DNA of 64,000 nucleotides, from the NCBI RefSeq assembly GCF_051014685.1, contig NC_135055.1, positions 1 through 64,000 on the forward strand, in the 5' to 3' direction. Source of the stretch: Ptiloglossa arizonensis (taxonomy: Eukaryota; Arthropoda; Insecta; Hymenoptera; Colletidae). Both the position numbers and the translations under genes were made by a program. The notes below the pieces were generated by a model, which was not told the DNA's origin, did not search any database, and saw only the letters and a program-made list of their open reading frames with translations. The stretch's first letter is position 1, and every line of letters begins with the position of its first letter. Below are positions 61,773 through 64,000 of this stretch, in pieces.

Positions 61773-64000
61773 GGCGAGTTTCTACTTTCAGATGCAACAG
61801 AAATTTTGCGGATTGGTCAATCCGTTCGCGAGATATGGCAGTTTTGAGGTAAAAAACGCTTGAGAAACTCCAAATTTTCGCAGTTCTGATGCTCGAAACG
61901 AATAACTAGAACGGCCTAGGGGAAAACTACTCATACCGTTGTAATCGGGCGAGTTTCTACGTTCAGATGCAACAGAAATTTTGCGGATTGGTCAATCCGT
62001 CCGCGAGATATGGCAGTTTTGAGGTAAGAAACGCTTGAGAAACTCCAAATTTTCGCAGTTCTGATGCTCGAAACGAATACCTAGAACGGCCTAGGGGAAA
62101 ACTACTCATACCGTTGTAATCGGGCGTGTTTATACTTTCAGATGCAACAGAAACTTTGCGGATTGGTCAATCCGTTCGCGAGATATGGCAGTTTTGAGGT
62201 AAGAAACGCTTGAGAAACTCCAAATTTTCGCAGTTCTGATGCGCGAAACGAATAACTAGAACGGCTTAGGGGAAAACTACTCATACCATTGTAATCGGGC
62301 GTGTTTCTACTTTCAGATGCAACAGAAATTTTGCGGATTGGTCAATCCGTTCGCTAGATATGGCAGTTTGGAGGTAAGAAACGCTTGAGAAACTCCAAAT
62401 TTTCGCAGTTCTGATGCTCGAAACGAATAACTAGAACGGCCTAGGTGAAAACTACTCATACCGTTGTAATCGGGCGAGTTTCTACTTTCAGATGCAACAG
62501 AAATTTTGCGGATTGGTCAATCCGTTCGCGAGATATGGCAGTTTTGAGGTAAAAAACGCTTGAGAAAATCAAAATTTTCGCAGTTCTGATGCTCGAAACG
62601 CATAACTAGAACGGCCTAGGGGAAAACTACTCATACATTTGTAATCGGGCGAGTTTCTATTTTCAGGTGCAACAGAAATTTTGCGGATTGGTCAATCCGT
62701 TCGCGAGATATGGCAGTTTTGACGTAAGAAACGCTTGAGAAACTCCAAATTTTCGCAGTTCTGATGCTCGAAACGAATATCTAGAACGGCCTAGGGGAAA
62801 ACTACTCATACCGTTGTAATCGGGCGAGTTTCTACGTTCAGATGCAACAGAAATTTTGCGGATTGGTCAATCCGTTCGCGAGATATGGCAGTTTTGAGGT
62901 AAGAAACGCTTGAGAAACTCCAAATTTTCGCAGTTCTGATGCTCGAAACGAATACCTAGAACGGCCTAGGGGAAAACTACTCATACCGTTGTAATCGGGC
63001 GTGTTTCTACTTTCAGATGCAACAGAAATTTTGCGGATTGGTCAATCCGTTCGCGAGATATGGCAGTTTTGAGGTAAGAAACGCTTGAGAAACTCCAAAT
63101 TTTCGCAGTTCTGATGCTCGAAACGCATAACTAGAACGGCCTAGGGGAAAACTACTCATACAGTTGTAATCGGGCGAGTTTCTATTTTCAGGTGCAACAG
63201 AAATTTTGCGGATTGGTCAATCCGTTCGCGAGATATGGCAGTTTTGAGGTAAGAAACGCTTGAGAAACTCCAAATTTTCGCAGTTCTGATGCTCGAAACG
63301 AATAACTAGAACGGCCTAGGGGAAAACTACTCATACCGTTGTAATCGGGCGTGTTTATACTTTCAGATGCAACAGAAATTTTGCGGATTGCTCAATCCGT
63401 TCGCGAGATATGGCAGTTTTGAGGTAAGAAACGCTTGAGAAACTCCAACTTTACGCTGTTCTGATGCGCGAAACGAATAACTAGAACGGCTTAGGGGAAA
63501 ACTGCTCATACCTTTGTAATCGGGCGAGTTTCTACTTTCAGATGCAACAGAAATTTTGCGGATTGGTCAATCCGTTCGCTAGATATGGCAGTTTGGAGGT
63601 AAGAAACGCTTGAGAAACTCCAAATTTTCGCAGTTCTGCTGCTCGAAACGCATAACTAGAACGGCCTAGGGGAAAACTACTCATACCGTTGTAATCGGGC
63701 GTGTTTCTACTTTCAGATGCAACAGAAATTTTGCGTATTGGTCAATCCGTTCGCGAGATATGGCAGTTTGGAGGTAAGAAACGCTTGAGAAACTCCAAAT
63801 TTTCGCAGTTCTGATGCTCGAAACGAATAACTAGAACGGCCTAGGTGAAAACTACTCATACCGTTGTAATCGGGCGAGTTTATACTTCCAGATGCAACAG
63901 AAATTTTGCGGTTTGGTCAATCCGTTCGCGAGATATGGCAGCTTTGAGGTAAGAAACGCTTGAGAAACTCAAAATTTTCGCAGTTCTGATGCTCGAAACG

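Larger units (their letters stand above)
1..64000. repeat. Continuous 175-bp tandem satellite array, 365 full monomers
   Basis: The GGCGAG-type monomer start recurs at 2, 176, then every 175 bp from 176 to 12,251, from 12,425 to 50,750, from 50,924 to 60,199 and from 60,373 to 63,873. Four units are 174 bp, and the array enters and leaves the window without a boundary. All units read in the same direction. The whole unit is conserved, so there are no unique spacers. The consensus is about 44% GC with 11 CpG sites per monomer. Homogeneous arrays of nucleosome-length units with higher-order structure are characteristic of eukaryotic centromeric or pericentromeric satellites; centromere identity here is inference. 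I do not recognise the family and cannot assign a species. Confidence 0.99.
42441..64000. repeat. Domain B satellite subfamily, about 123 monomers
   Basis: From the monomer boundary at 42,524 onward, units end AATCG, so the boundary reads AATCGGGCG. They almost always carry AAATTTTGCGG, and GCTTGAG rather than GCTCGAG. Private variants include CGCATAAC, GAATACCTAG, GAATATCTAG, GTGTTTAT, TTTATACTTCC, CTATTTTCAGGTG, AAAGTACGC, CCCGGAACG and GCTAGATATGG. These types are absent from the left 42 kb. Phase and unit length continue unchanged from domain A. The domain has its own long duplications, so it was amplified separately from a related ancestor. The right edge lies outside the window. Confidence 0.95.

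Noticed and set aside
1..64000. CRISPR array
   Set aside because: The repeats are regular, but the full 175-bp unit is conserved and there are no unique spacers, leader or cas genes.
1..64000. rRNA, 5S or tRNA gene cluster
   Set aside because: I see no 5S internal control region set, no rRNA core motifs and no cloverleaf. The short B-box-like matches stand alone.
1..64000. Telomeric repeat, transposon or retrovirus-derived insertion
   Set aside because: There is no TTAGGG- or TTTAGGG-type run, no terminal repeats, no target-site duplications and no break in the 175-bp phase beyond four single-base deletions.
1..64000. Identity with known centromeric satellites (human alpha, Arabidopsis 178-bp, maize CentC, soybean CentGm)
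   Set aside because: Unit length or sequence as I remember them does not match. Without a database search no family name can be given.
42441..64000. Calling a genuine CENP-B box in domain B
   Set aside because: Two of the nine core positions (the TT of TTCG) are wrong in the majority form and many units are further degraded, so I list it only as box-like.
1..64000. Inverted (opposite-strand) satellite blocks
   Set aside because: Scanning for the reverse complement of GGCCTAGGGG and of the GGCGAG start showed no unit in the opposite orientation.

Overview
The whole 64 kb window is one uninterrupted, head-to-tail satellite DNA array. Taking each unit to begin at the motif GGCGAG (or its variants), I count 365 complete monomers plus a 128-bp partial monomer at the right edge. 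Of these, 361 are exactly 175 bp and four are 174 bp because of single-base deletions. There is no unique sequence, transposon, RNA gene, CRISPR array or convincing protein-coding gene, and I see no inverted monomer. An array of this size, with a nucleosome-scale unit and nested higher-order structure, is typical of a eukaryotic (peri)centromeric or heterochromatic satellite. I cannot name the organism. It is not human alpha satellite, the Arabidopsis 178-bp repeat or maize CentC as I know them. The monomer is about 44% GC and is not depleted in CpG.

Layout: domain A (1 to about 42,440, roughly 242 monomers) has units ending AATGG, AATGA or AATAG before the GCGAG start. Domain B (about 42,441 to 64,000, roughly 123 monomers) has units ending AATCG, mostly AAATTTTGCGG instead of AAACTTTGCGG, and private variants such as CGCATAAC and GAATACCTAG. 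The switch falls inside one monomer (42,350-42,524). Domain A contains a four-copy 8-monomer (1,400 bp) higher-order repeat at 6,651-12,250, a travelling three-monomer cassette present six times, tandem 3-mer and 5-mer duplications, and multi-kilobase segmental duplications. Domain B is built from a ~3.6 kb tandem duplication (42,875-50,224) and several 1-1.5 kb segments copied 3-6 kb apart, one of which runs off the right end of the window.

The most interesting signals lie inside the monomer. Each unit carries an apparently complete exon signature on the + strand: a CTCAT branch-site-like motif, a pyrimidine-rich tract ending in CAG, a 57-nt segment open in one frame and starting with ATG, then GAG|GTAAGA. 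Because 57 is a multiple of 3, hypothetical splicing between monomers would keep a 19-residue repeat in frame. Domain B monomers also contain a CENP-B-box-like 17-mer (12 of 17 positions) across the monomer boundary, and every monomer has a conserved 7-bp-arm dyad. All three are sequence observations; function is not shown.
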